From the NCBI GenBank assembly GCA_947629655.1, contig CANREL010000001.1, forward strand, positions 124,001 to 188,000: a DNA stretch of 64,000 bases, given 5' to 3'. This document shows, piece after piece, positions 1 to 8,290 of this stretch. The DNA is from an uncultured Bacilli bacterium (GTDB taxonomy: Bacteria > Bacillota_I > Bacilli_A > RF39 > UBA660). How positions within the stretch are numbered: position 1 is the first letter of the stretch; each line of letters opens with the position of its first letter. The notes under the pieces are model-generated. The model ran no database searches. It was given only the letters and a program-made list of their open reading frames with translations, and had not been told where the DNA came from. Both the position numbers and the translations under genes were made by a program.

Positions 1-1
1 T

Positions 2-190
2 ACGACTATTTCAGAAATTAATTCACCAGGAATAGGAAGAAGTCTTAATGAACATATATACACTTTAAAAATAGATTATAATTTGGATCAAACATTGCGT
101 AATAATGAATTATTAGATGCTCATAATAAATTATTTGATGTTCAAAGAAGTAACTATGAGGGAAATGGTTATATATGCATTTCTGGATAA
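2..190 (+). CDS. C-terminal fragment of an unknown protein, cut by the window edge
   Basis: A reading frame is open from the first bases to a TAA at 188-190 and gives the last 62 residues of a protein whose start lies outside the window. The tail is rich in Asn, Asp and Leu, ends in a short Gly/Ile/Cys stretch, and shows no motif I recognise. It stops 12 bases before the next start, so it probably belongs to the same transcript as the phosphohexomutase. Coding status rests on the uninterrupted frame and the tight junction. Function is unknown. Confidence 0.6.
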   Translation, partial: TTISEINSPGIGRSLNEHIYTLKIDYNLDQTLRNNELLDAHNKLFDVQRSNYEGNGYICISG

Positions 191-202
191 TGAGGTGAAG
201 TT

Positions 203-1579
203 ATGAAATTGACAAATTATATAAATAAATATATTTTCCGTGGATATGATATTCGTGGTAAATATCCAAGTGATTTAAATGAAGATGTTGCCTATACTAT
301 TGGAAGAAGTTATGGTACGTACATAAAAAAGTTTAATCAATCAAAATGTGTCGTTGGTCATGACAATAGATATTCATATCAAGAGCTTACTAAAGCGTTA
401 GTTACAGGAATATTAGATTCAGGAATGGATGTTGTCTATTTGGATTTGGTGACGACACCAATGTATTACTACGCTCAAATAAAATTGGGAATACCTGCTG
501 GTGTCATGGTTACCGCTAGTCATAATCCCAAAGATGAAAATGGTTTTAAATTTTCTTTAGATGAACGTGGAAATGCTAAAGGTGAAATGATACAAGAATT
601 CTTAGATTTTACTATGCGTCAAGAATTTGATGAAGGCTTGGGAACTTTGAGTGACTATGATATAAGAGATGAATATATCGAACTATTTAAAAATAGTTTA
701 GATTTTGGAAATCGAAGAATAAAGGTAGTATTTGATCCAGGTAATGGAACGACTACTTCAATAATAGATGATGTCTTCAAAAATTTTCCTATTGATTATG
801 AAGTAATTTGTGGTGAATCAGACCCAACTTTCCCTAATCATCACCCTGATCCATGTGTTGAAAAGAATCTTGATATGTTAAAAGAAAAAGTCTTAGAGAC
901 AAAAGCTGATTTGGGATTAGGTTTTGATGGTGATGGTGATCGCTTGGGTGTCGTCGATCAAAATGGTAATTATATCGCTACTGATAAATATATGGTCATC
1001 ATCATTCGTGATATCTTTGACAAAGTCAAAAACAAAAAATTCTTATGTGATGTCAAATGTTCACGAATAGTGGAAGATGAAGTTAAAAAACTTGGTGGTG
1101 AACTCATCTGTTATCGCACTGGTAACTCATATACTAAAGCTAAAGTAAAAGATGACGATCTACCTTTTGGCGGTGAACTGTCTGGTCATGTTTACTTCCG
1201 TGATCGTTGGCCAGGATTTGATTCAGGATTATATGCTGGTTTGCGATTAATTGAAATACTTAGTAAGACTAATAAAAAAGTGAGTGAACTCCTAACAGGT
1301 ATAACTGATTATTATTCAACAGAAGAACTAAAGTTTTCATCAGCTGATGACGTCAAAGCTAGTGTCGTTGAGAAAGTAATCGCTTATTGCCAAGAAAAAA
1401 ATTATGATATCAATACTATTGATGGTGTCAGAGTTAATTTTGAAGATGGTTGGGCTCTAGTGAGATTCAGTAATACTGGTCCCAATATAACAGCGCGATT
1501 TGAAGCTAAAACTCCTGAGAGATTAGAAGAATTAAAAACAGAATTCATAGATTTAATAAATAAAAATAATGTTCAATAA
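203..1579 (+). CDS. Phosphomannomutase / phosphoglucomutase
   Basis: Alpha-D-phosphohexomutase of 458 residues, which interconverts hexose 1- and 6-phosphates for glycan and sugar-nucleotide supply in the cytoplasm. All four family signatures are visible: the phosphoserine loop TASHNP (Ser near 106), the metal loop DGDGDR (about 242-247), the sugar loop GELSGH (about 324) and a C-terminal phosphate-binding loop with SNTGP (about 422). Length suits the bacterial PMM/PGM type. The start follows a good Shine-Dalgarno (TGAGGTGAAG), with the upstream partial gene ending 12 bases earlier. Family knowledge cannot settle mannose versus glucose preference from sequence alone, so no symbol is given. 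Confidence 0.93.
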   Translation: MKLTNYINKYIFRGYDIRGKYPSDLNEDVAYTIGRSYGTYIKKFNQSKCVVGHDNRYSYQELTKALVTGILDSGMDVVYLDLVTTPMYYYAQIKLGIPAGVMVTASHNPKDENGFKFSLDERGNAKGEMIQEFLDFTMRQEFDEGLGTLSDYDIRDEYIELFKNSLDFGNRRIKVVFDPGNGTTTSIIDDVFKNFPIDYEVICGESDPTFPNHHPDPCVEKNLDMLKEKVLETKADLGLGFDGDGDRLGVVDQNGNYIATDKYMVIIIRDIFDKVKNKKFLCDVKCSRIVEDEVKKLGGELICYRTGNSYTKAKVKDDDLPFGGELSGHVYFRDRWPGFDSGLYAGLRLIEILSKTNKKVSELLTGITDYYSTEELKFSSADDVKASVVEKVIAYCQEKNYDINTIDGVRVNFEDGWALVRFSNTGPNITARFEAKTPERLEELKTEFIDLINKNNVQ

Positions 1580-1596
1580 TTGACATTATTTTTTAT
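1565..1596 (+). terminator. Intrinsic terminator after the phosphohexomutase gene
   Basis: An 8-bp inverted repeat AATAATGT/ACATTATT with a 10-base loop runs into a T tract. The hairpin's left arm begins inside the last codons of the gene, and the stop codon lies in the loop. Confidence 0.6.
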
Positions 1597-1616
1597 TTAA
1601 AGTAGGAATTGTTTGG

Positions 1617-1645
1617 TTGACAAATTAATATTTTATTAGTATAAG
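1617..1645 (+). promoter_or_regulatory. Promoter of topA
   Basis: TTGACA at 1617-1622, a 17-base spacer and TATAAG at 1640-1645 make a near-consensus vegetative promoter 22 bases ahead of the topA start codon. Confidence 0.65.
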
Positions 1646-1667
1646 TATTTAGTGAGGATGTGATTGA

Positions 1668-3698
1668 ATGGCTAAGAATTTAGTGATAGTGGAGTCACCT
1701 AGCAAAAGTAGGACCATTGAAAAATATTTAGGAAAAGATTTTAAAGTAGTTTCATCTAAAGGTCATATAAGAGATTTAGCAACAACTGGTAAGTATGGCC
1801 TAGGTGTTGATATAGAGAATAATTTTAAACCGAATTACGTCGCTGTCGATGGAAAGAAGAAACTCATCGATGATTTAAAAAAAGAAGTAAAAAGTCATGA
1901 AAAAATATATCTTGCAACCGACCCTGACCGTGAAGGAGAAGCAATATCATGGCATTTAAAAGACACTTTAGGAATAAAAGATAATGATTATGAACGTGTT
2001 TTATTCCATGAAATTACAAAAGATAAAGTAATTGATGCTTTTAATCATACTAGAAAAATCGATGATGATTTAGTTCATTCACAAGAAGCTAGAAGAATTC
2101 TTGATCGCATCATTGGATTTAGACTTAGTAAATTGATGCAGTCGAAAACCGGAGGAAAGAGTGCTGGTCGTGTTCAAAGTGTAGCCTTAAAACTAATTGT
2201 TGATCGCGAACGTGAAATAGAGTCTTTCGTTCCAGAAGAATATTGGACAATTACAGCTATATTTGATGAATTTGAAGCTAAATTGTTCAATTATGATCAT
2301 AAAGATATTGAAGTTCATTCTGAAAGCGAAGCTGATGAAATATTATCAAAATTGGATAAGCATTTCTTAATTGATAGTATTGAGACCAAACAAAAAGGTA
2401 AAAAAGCTCGACCTCCTTACATAACTAGTACCTTACAACAAGATGCTGTCAACAAATTGAATTTTCCATCTAAGAAAACGATGAGTTTAGCTCAAAAATT
2501 ATATGAAGGTGTTGATCTTGAAAACGAGACAGTCGGTTTAATAACATACATGAGAACTGATTCAGTGCGCTTGTCAGATGAATTTGTCGGTAGTGGTTAT
2601 CACTATATCGAAGAAAATTATGGAAAAGAGTACATCGGTTATGCCAAAGTTAGTAAAAAGACTGAAAATGTTCAAGATGCTCATGAAGCCATAAGACCGA
2701 CAAGTATTTTGCGAACACCAGAAAAAGTTAAAAAGTATTTGTCTAGTGATGAATATAAATTATATGCAATGATTTATTATCGTGCTCTAGCATCAATCAT
2801 GGCCGATGCTAAAGTAAATGCGACAACTGTAATCTTAGATAACAATAATTATCAGTTTAAAGCAACAGGTCAAGTATTGATTTTTGATGGTTATTTAAAA
2901 GTTTATAAAGAATATGAAAACAGTGAAGATAAGATCTTGCCTGCTCTTGAAAAATATCGTGAAGGTGGGATTGATTCCAATGAGATTACTAAGGAACAAC
3001 ACTTTACTCAACCACCATCTAGATATACCGAAGCAAAACTTATCAAAGAGATGGAAGAATTGGGTATTGGTCGTCCTTCTACTTATGCTAAGATAATTGA
3101 TACGATTAAAGAAAGAGACTATGTAACTTTAGAAGATAAAAAGTTTAAACCTACAGTAATCGGTATCGAAACGACTGATAAACTTCAAGAATTCTTTTCT
3201 GACATCATCAATGTCGAATATACTGCTAAAATGGAAAAAGACTTAGATGATATATCTGATGCTAATCAAGATGAGATTGAATTACTTCGAAAATTCTATG
3301 ATGATTTTGATCCGTTAATTCAAAAAGCTTTTAAAGAGATGGAAAAGAAAGGCCCAGAAGAAACTGGTGAAATCTGTCCAGAATGTGGTAGTAATTTAGT
3401 TGTTAGAAAAGGTAAATATGGTGAATTTGTCGCTTGTAGTAATTATCCTACTTGTAAATACATCAAAAAAGAACAAAAAGAAACTAAAGAGATTTGTAAA
3501 TGCCCAAAATGTGGTGGTACGATTATTGAACGCGTCAGTAAAAAAGGTAAAGTTTTCTATGGCTGCAACAACTATCCAAAATGTAAAGTTGCAACTTGGG
3601 ATTTACCAACTGGTGAATTGTGTCCAGAGTGTAAAAGTCTTTTAGTTGATAATAAAGGAACAATTAAATGTAGTAATTGTGACTATGTCAAAGAATAA
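1668..3698 (+). CDS. topA: DNA topoisomerase I
   Basis: Type IA topoisomerase of 676 residues, which relaxes negative supercoils through a 5'-phosphotyrosine link. The Toprim domain opens the protein (LVIVESPSKSRTIEKYLG; DPDREGEA near residue 85). The catalytic Tyr lies in ITYMRTDS near residue 294. The C-terminus carries three zinc-ribbon repeats (CPEC..CSNYPTC, CPKC..CNNYPKC, CPEC..CSNC), as in typical Bacillota enzymes. The gene has its own promoter and ends on a terminator shared with the convergent sortase. The start ATG follows GTGAGGATGTG. In B. subtilis topA sits beside dprA/trmFO, which are not seen here. Confidence 0.97.
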   Translation: MAKNLVIVESPSKSRTIEKYLGKDFKVVSSKGHIRDLATTGKYGLGVDIENNFKPNYVAVDGKKKLIDDLKKEVKSHEKIYLATDPDREGEAISWHLKDTLGIKDNDYERVLFHEITKDKVIDAFNHTRKIDDDLVHSQEARRILDRIIGFRLSKLMQSKTGGKSAGRVQSVALKLIVDREREIESFVPEEYWTITAIFDEFEAKLFNYDHKDIEVHSESEADEILSKLDKHFLIDSIETKQKGKKARPPYITSTLQQDAVNKLNFPSKKTMSLAQKLYEGVDLENETVGLITYMRTDSVRLSDEFVGSGYHYIEENYGKEYIGYAKVSKKTENVQDAHEAIRPTSILRTPEKVKKYLSSDEYKLYAMIYYRALASIMADAKVNATTVILDNNNYQFKATGQVLIFDGYLKVYKEYENSEDKILPALEKYREGGIDSNEITKEQHFTQPPSRYTEAKLIKEMEELGIGRPSTYAKIIDTIKERDYVTLEDKKFKPTVIGIETTDKLQEFFSDIINVEYTAKMEKDLDDISDANQDEIELLRKFYDDFDPLIQKAFKEMEKKGPEETGEICPECGSNLVVRKGKYGEFVACSNYPTCKYIKKEQKETKEICKCPKCGGTIIERVSKKGKVFYGCNNYPKCKVATWDLPTGELCPECKSLLVDNKGTIKCSNCDYVKE

Positions 3699-3700
3699 AA

Positions 3701-3728
3701 ATAATGAACAAATCGTTCATTATTTTTT
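3701..3728. terminator. Bidirectional terminator between topA and the sortase
   Basis: A perfect 9-bp stem ATAATGAAC/GTTCATTAT with a 5-base loop is flanked by A and T runs, so it can end both converging transcripts. The sortase stop codon lies in the right arm. Confidence 0.85.
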
Positions 3729-4544
3729 TGAATATTTAATTAATTTCGCATGCATGACCATTCTTTCTGTCTTGCCATAACATGTTGATAAAGTGATAAT
3801 TTTATCACTACTTGCTATTTCTGTATCAAATTTGAATACGCTTCTCTTTTTAATTTTATCAATGAATTTTTCAAATTCCTCATCATCACTAAAATTAACT
3901 TTTATGTAATCAGTTGTAGTGGGAATGTGATAAACACTAAAAACTTGCCACAAACTGTTTTCTTTTTCGGTAGATATTTTAATGATGTGATTATTTTTAT
4001 TCTTATACCAATCATTTTTTAATATTTCTTTCAAAGTTCCAAACATTGTCTTATCAAGACGAGCATGAGCATAGAGAATAGTATTTTTATCAAGATTTTC
4101 AATATTATTGCGATAATCTAAAAATACCCAACCAGCTTTGTTATAACTTTTATCAAAAGCATGATTTAGATAAAAATCATTATCTTTAGTTTGAACAAAA
4201 GGATAGTTTATATTAGTACCATTGACTTTAATCCATCCCACTGTATCAGAATTAGTTTTTTTCAAAAGAGAAAAATCAACATCTATTAAATCCATCTTGA
4301 TATAATCCCAATAAGGATTGGATTTATCATTATTGTTAACTTTATCATTTTCAATGACTGTAACATTTTCATCATCTTTAACTTCAACGACTTTGACATT
4401 GCTTATTAATTCATCATTTATTTCTTCGATGCGTTTAGAATCTTTATACCATACGATTATATTAAATAATGAATAAGAGAAAATCCCAATAAAAATGACT
4501 AATGATAAAAATAATAGACCATTAATAACTTTTTTCTTCTTCAT
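3720..4544 (-). CDS. srtB: Class B sortase
   Basis: Membrane-anchored cysteine transpeptidase of 274 residues that would link a sorted surface protein to the wall. A single N-terminal transmembrane helix (about residues 8-30) and a charged linker precede the sortase fold. The block DTVGWIKVNGTNINYPFVQ followed by NDFYLNHAF and FLDYRN is typical of the class B subfamily. The catalytic Cys is in TLSTCYG (Cys255) with the Arg at about 261. The presumed catalytic His lies in ILYAHAR, where class B enzymes usually read YGH. The ATG at 4544 is preferred over a GTG nine bases upstream because the latter overlaps the Shine-Dalgarno AGGTGAA. No LPXTG or NPQTN-type substrate was recognised in the window. 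Confidence 0.88.
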   Translation of the reverse strand: MKKKKVINGLLFLSLVIFIGIFSYSLFNIIVWYKDSKRIEEINDELISNVKVVEVKDDENVTVIENDKVNNNDKSNPYWDYIKMDLIDVDFSLLKKTNSDTVGWIKVNGTNINYPFVQTKDNDFYLNHAFDKSYNKAGWVFLDYRNNIENLDKNTILYAHARLDKTMFGTLKEILKNDWYKNKNNHIIKISTEKENSLWQVFSVYHIPTTTDYIKVNFSDDEEFEKFIDKIKKRSVFKFDTEIASSDKIITLSTCYGKTERMVMHAKLIKYSKK

Positions 4545-4625
4545 ATTGTTCACCTATAGTTATTCTATAATATCAAAAATAAAAAGTCCATATTGACAAT
4601 CACTTAATTTTATTTATATTTCTTA

Positions 4626-4654
4626 TTGTAAAAACTCCTTGTTTATTTTATAAT
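4626..4654 (+). promoter_or_regulatory. Promoter of the VirB2/VirB6-like operon, with an AAAC-N5-GTTT element in the spacer
   Basis: TTGTAA at 4626-4631, a 17-base spacer and TATAAT at 4649-4654 lie ahead of the two-gene unit. The spacer contains AAAC-TCCTT-GTTT (4632-4644). It has the same arms and arm spacing as a site in the promoter divergent from lexA. Confidence 0.5.
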
Positions 4655-4690
4655 TATGTATAGTAGAGTAGTGTAGAAGGAGTGGCCTTT

Positions 4691-5944
4691 ATGAAGTCAA
4701 TCAGAAATAAAACTTTTATATTGATATTCTTATTAATGGAAATATTTTTTATTGGTATAGATAAGGTTGAAGCAGGAAATCTTAATTATTTAGGAGTAAA
4801 GGTAGAGTGTATATATTCAGATGGAGGAGCATACACAGTCTCTAATATTGTTCAAAAGAAAGTAGATAGTACAATTTATTATACATCTAATATAAATCGC
4901 ATTACGTATAATTTGGTGGGAGTTGATAATACCAAAAGTGCTACTACAAGTAGTAATATTTATATAAATTATCCTGCATACGATGACTTTGACTTAGATG
5001 ATCATAAATGTTCTCAGTGGCTTAGATCAGGAACTGTAACTGAAGAAGATGATGATGGTAATGATAAATCTACTTCATATCATAAATTCGGCGATGGAAG
5101 TGAAGCACCTGCATTTGAAGAAGGAGATTTTACTGGTGCGAGCTGGTGGAATTGGTTTTGGACAGGTAATAAAACAGCAGCAGACAAAAGAAATGAAGCA
5201 ACAAACAATGGTGGTACATATCGTTTAGTTTCCGAACGCTATATCGTAACTGAAGATGCTGGTACACCAGACTATACGTTGACTTATAAGGATGCTAGTG
5301 ATCAAGCTGCAGGAAGTGATGCATATGTATATATAATGGTGTATGGAGATACATATTTGTTAAAAACAAAAGATAAAACAACACTTCTTGAAGAAGGAGT
5401 AGATCATTTTAGTGGAATTTACGTTAATGATCAAAATGAAGTAGTGGGAATAGATAATAACGACACAATATATATAAATAGTCCTGAAGCAAGTAGTAGT
5501 ATTGATTCATCTAATGTTCCAGCTTATTCTTATAAATATGGTCAAATTAGATATAAAATTTCAACAAGCAAAGGTGGAGATTACACAAGAAAACTTATTT
5601 TATTCAATACTGGAATAGGAAAAGGAGATGCTCCAGATACTGAATTGTGTGATTCAATAATGCCTGAGACATCCAAAATATTGAAAAGAATAATTGGTAT
5701 AGCTCAAATAATGGTTCCAGTATTAATGATTATTTTATGTGCTATTGATATTGGAAGAATTGTTCTTTCTGGTAATATTGAAGAAGATTTACCAAAGCAA
5801 AAAAAGAAGATAATTACTCGAATTGTAATAGGAGTATTGTTCTTCTTCACTCCATTGATTGTAATGCTTACATTAGATTTAATGAAGGATTCAGGAGCTG
5901 TAAATGCTGAGGACATCAAAGATATAAGTTGCTTGTTTGAATAG
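4691..5944 (+). CDS. Secreted VirB2/TrbC-like protein with a large extracytoplasmic domain
   Basis: Protein of 417 residues with an N-terminal signal peptide (hydrophobic stretch ending near a KVEAG site at about residue 29). A long Asp/Thr/Ser-rich exported region of about 300 residues follows. The C-terminal part holds two transmembrane helices separated by a short basic loop (around LPKQKKK), and a Cys pair brackets this region. Two adjacent C-terminal helices with a basic turn are the layout of VirB2/TrbC pilins and related type IV secretion subunits, and the next gene is VirB6/TrbL-like. The long exported part is not typical of a pilin. The start is the ATG nine bases after AGAAGGAGTGG; an upstream in-frame GTG lies within that ribosome site. 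Function beyond a membrane or secretion role is inference. Confidence 0.6.
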   Translation: MKSIRNKTFILIFLLMEIFFIGIDKVEAGNLNYLGVKVECIYSDGGAYTVSNIVQKKVDSTIYYTSNINRITYNLVGVDNTKSATTSSNIYINYPAYDDFDLDDHKCSQWLRSGTVTEEDDDGNDKSTSYHKFGDGSEAPAFEEGDFTGASWWNWFWTGNKTAADKRNEATNNGGTYRLVSERYIVTEDAGTPDYTLTYKDASDQAAGSDAYVYIMVYGDTYLLKTKDKTTLLEEGVDHFSGIYVNDQNEVVGIDNNDTIYINSPEASSSIDSSNVPAYSYKYGQIRYKISTSKGGDYTRKLILFNTGIGKGDAPDTELCDSIMPETSKILKRIIGIAQIMVPVLMIILCAIDIGRIVLSGNIEEDLPKQKKKIITRIVIGVLFFFTPLIVMLTLDLMKDSGAVNAEDIKDISCLFE

Positions 5945-5958
5945 AGAGGTGATGTATA

Positions 5959-8208
5959 ATGCCAGTAATTGATTTCATATTAGATGCTTTAGGTGTAATT
6001 GAAAATGTTTTTTCTGCATCAATCGTAGCAATACTAACCTATATGATAATGGGTGGTTGGCAATTTGTTTTTAGGGCAGTAAGCTTTTTCTTCGATACGC
6101 AATTAGTTAAATTGATAGGTACAGTATACTCATATTTTGAAAAACTTATCACACTTGATATGTTTAATGAAAAGTTAGTTGATGAACTAATGAGAAATGT
6201 TTATGTCTTCATAGGCGTAATAATGTTCTTTAGACTTATGATGCTAATTATTAAATATTTGATCAATCCAGATATGATAGGTGATGCTAAGGTCGGTATA
6301 AATAGCTTAATTCAAAGGGTTATATTAGGTGCTGCGGGAATTTTATTTATACCAACAATATTTAATTTAGCTAATGATTTGCAAGTTGCCATATTAAACG
6401 ATGGAATAATTCAGCAGTTAATTATACCTAGAGACATGATTGATAGCATGGAAGACAAAATAGATAAGGGTGGCAATTACATAGGCACGTATGTTTTAGC
6501 GGGATTTCTGAGTCCCAATTCCAGCGCATCGACATATGATAAAAAACAATTTGATCTAGGAGTTCAACAAGGAGATTTATCAAATGTTGATATAAATGAT
6601 GGTGGATTCTTAACTCAGAAATTTAAATATGATTATTTCTTTTTCATATCAACATTGGCTTTGGGCTACGTATTTTATTACATATTAAAATATTGCATAG
6701 ATATAGCTGGTAGATGCTTTAGACTATTATTATACAAAATGATGGCACCTATAGCCATGATTGAATACATGATTAATGGTTCACAAGATGGAGTATTTAA
6801 ACAATGGTTATCAGCTTCAATTTCTACTTATTGTATGCTGTTTGTCAGAATTTTGGCAATTTGGTTTGTCATGTTAGTAACCACACTAATGGGGGAAGAT
6901 ACTGGTGGCTATGCTGGTAGCTTATTAACCGATAACGATTACTTCTTAAGAGCAATAATTATAATAGCTTTATTAGGATTCATGATGGATTTACCGAAAC
7001 TTATAGGTCAGTTGTTTGGCCTAGATTTAGAACAAGAAGGTTCAGCAGCTGGCGTATTAAAACAAGTTGGTGGAATGGTAAAAGGTGCAGCCATTGGTGG
7101 ACTTGCCATTGGTGGAGCTGCTGCTGGTGGTTTAATTGGATCAGCAAATTCATTTGCTCAAGCTCGAAGAGAAGGAAAAGCCGAAGCCAAAGCAGCAGCA
7201 CATACATTTACTGATGCTAATGGAAATCAATTAAAAGGTCAGGATCTTAAAGATAGAATTAGGCAAGAAGGGCATGCTAATACAGCACAGAATATTAAAA
7301 ATATGAACCATTCTGGTCAATTAAAAGCTCTCTCTGGTGGAATTTTATCAGCAGCAATGGGATCTAACCAATTTACTGGAGCTTTTTCTAATTCGTTTAA
7401 TAACAATCAAAAAGCTCAAGAACAAGTTGGAAATAATGCAATGGCTAGTGCCATAAGTAAGCAAAAAGAAAAGGATAGTACAGCGGAAGATAAGGCAACG
7501 ATGAAATCTATAAAAGATAGTAATGAAGCTTTAAAAGCAGATATTGAAGCTGTATTAAAAGTTAATGATCGAGATGCAAGTGGAACAGTTGTCAATGCTG
7601 AATTGAGAACTACTACTGCTCCAACAATGGATGTAGATGCTAGAGTTAATATGCCAAGTACATCTGGTTCAATAGATCTTAGTGCAAATGTTGATACTAG
7701 AACATCTTCTACTATATCTCAAGCTGTAACAAGTATAGATGCTATGCCAAGTTCTGAAGTAACATTGAATGGTAAAGAAACAGGTGTCTCAGAAAGACAA
7801 ATTGATTCAAATGTGCAAGTAATAGCTCAAGAGGCATCAACACAAGTATTTAATGGTACTGCTGCACAGAATACAATGCAAATAAGACAAGAATTAGTTA
7901 ATAATAATCAAGTAGCAGCTGTAAATAACTTTAGTGAAGCGGAAAATATAACATCAGTATCTAATGTAGCTGCTTCACAAATAGGAGTAGATGAAAAGGA
8001 CTTTAATGGAAGATTGAATGTTGCTTTAGAAGATATGGCTAGAAATAATTCTAGCTTTGATAGATCTAATGTTTCTATTGATGATGCAATGCGTGCTGTT
8101 GAAACCGTTATTCAAGGATATCATCAGGAAGTTCAAAACAATGTTATTTCTAATCCAGAAGTTCAAACTGCTATTGATAGAAAAAAAACAGAAGCCCGTA
8201 ATATATAA
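5959..8208 (+). CDS. VirB6/TrbL-like polytopic membrane protein
   Basis: Protein of 749 residues. About 350 residues of multiple transmembrane helices are followed by a Gly/Ala-rich helix region (MVKGAAIGGLAIGGAAAGG) and a long hydrophilic, Ala/Asn/Ser/Gln-rich tail of about 350 residues. The block with RLLLYKMMAPIAMIEYM and the later DLPKLIGQLFGLD resemble TrbL/VirB6 channel subunits found in Bacillota conjugative elements. It lies 14 bases after the VirB2-like gene with a strong Shine-Dalgarno (AGAGAGGTGATG), so the two are one operon. No VirB4, VirD4, relaxase or peptidoglycan hydrolase lies beside them. Either the rest of the apparatus is elsewhere or the pair works alone. Family assignment is moderate and the role is inferred. 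Confidence 0.6.
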   Translation: MPVIDFILDALGVIENVFSASIVAILTYMIMGGWQFVFRAVSFFFDTQLVKLIGTVYSYFEKLITLDMFNEKLVDELMRNVYVFIGVIMFFRLMMLIIKYLINPDMIGDAKVGINSLIQRVILGAAGILFIPTIFNLANDLQVAILNDGIIQQLIIPRDMIDSMEDKIDKGGNYIGTYVLAGFLSPNSSASTYDKKQFDLGVQQGDLSNVDINDGGFLTQKFKYDYFFFISTLALGYVFYYILKYCIDIAGRCFRLLLYKMMAPIAMIEYMINGSQDGVFKQWLSASISTYCMLFVRILAIWFVMLVTTLMGEDTGGYAGSLLTDNDYFLRAIIIIALLGFMMDLPKLIGQLFGLDLEQEGSAAGVLKQVGGMVKGAAIGGLAIGGAAAGGLIGSANSFAQARREGKAEAKAAAHTFTDANGNQLKGQDLKDRIRQEGHANTAQNIKNMNHSGQLKALSGGILSAAMGSNQFTGAFSNSFNNNQKAQEQVGNNAMASAISKQKEKDSTAEDKATMKSIKDSNEALKADIEAVLKVNDRDASGTVVNAELRTTTAPTMDVDARVNMPSTSGSIDLSANVDTRTSSTISQAVTSIDAMPSSEVTLNGKETGVSERQIDSNVQVIAQEASTQVFNGTAAQNTMQIRQELVNNNQVAAVNNFSEAENITSVSNVAASQIGVDEKDFNGRLNVALEDMARNNSSFDRSNVSIDDAMRAVETVIQGYHQEVQNNVISNPEVQTAIDRKKTEARNI

Positions 8209-8212
8209 TAAA

Positions 8213-8246
8213 AAACAAGTATATCAATTTATACTTGTTTTTCTTT
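8213..8246 (+). terminator. Intrinsic terminator after the VirB6-like gene
   Basis: An 11-bp stem AAACAAGTATA/TATACTTGTTT with a short loop is followed by a T-rich run. Confidence 0.85.
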
Positions 8247-8263
8247 TTCTTCTTTTTATTAAA

Positions 8264-8272
8264 TGTTATAAT
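8264..8272 (+). promoter_or_regulatory. Extended -10 promoter of polA
   Basis: TGTTATAAT lies 18 bases ahead of the polA start, and no clear -35 box is visible upstream. The same extended -10 form recurs before many genes here. Confidence 0.6.
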
Positions 8273-8290
8273 AATTAATAGGTGATTGGT

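Noticed and set aside
8057-8278. Plus-strand frame overlapping the end of the VirB6-like gene
   Set aside because: It runs through the terminator hairpin and has no ribosome site.
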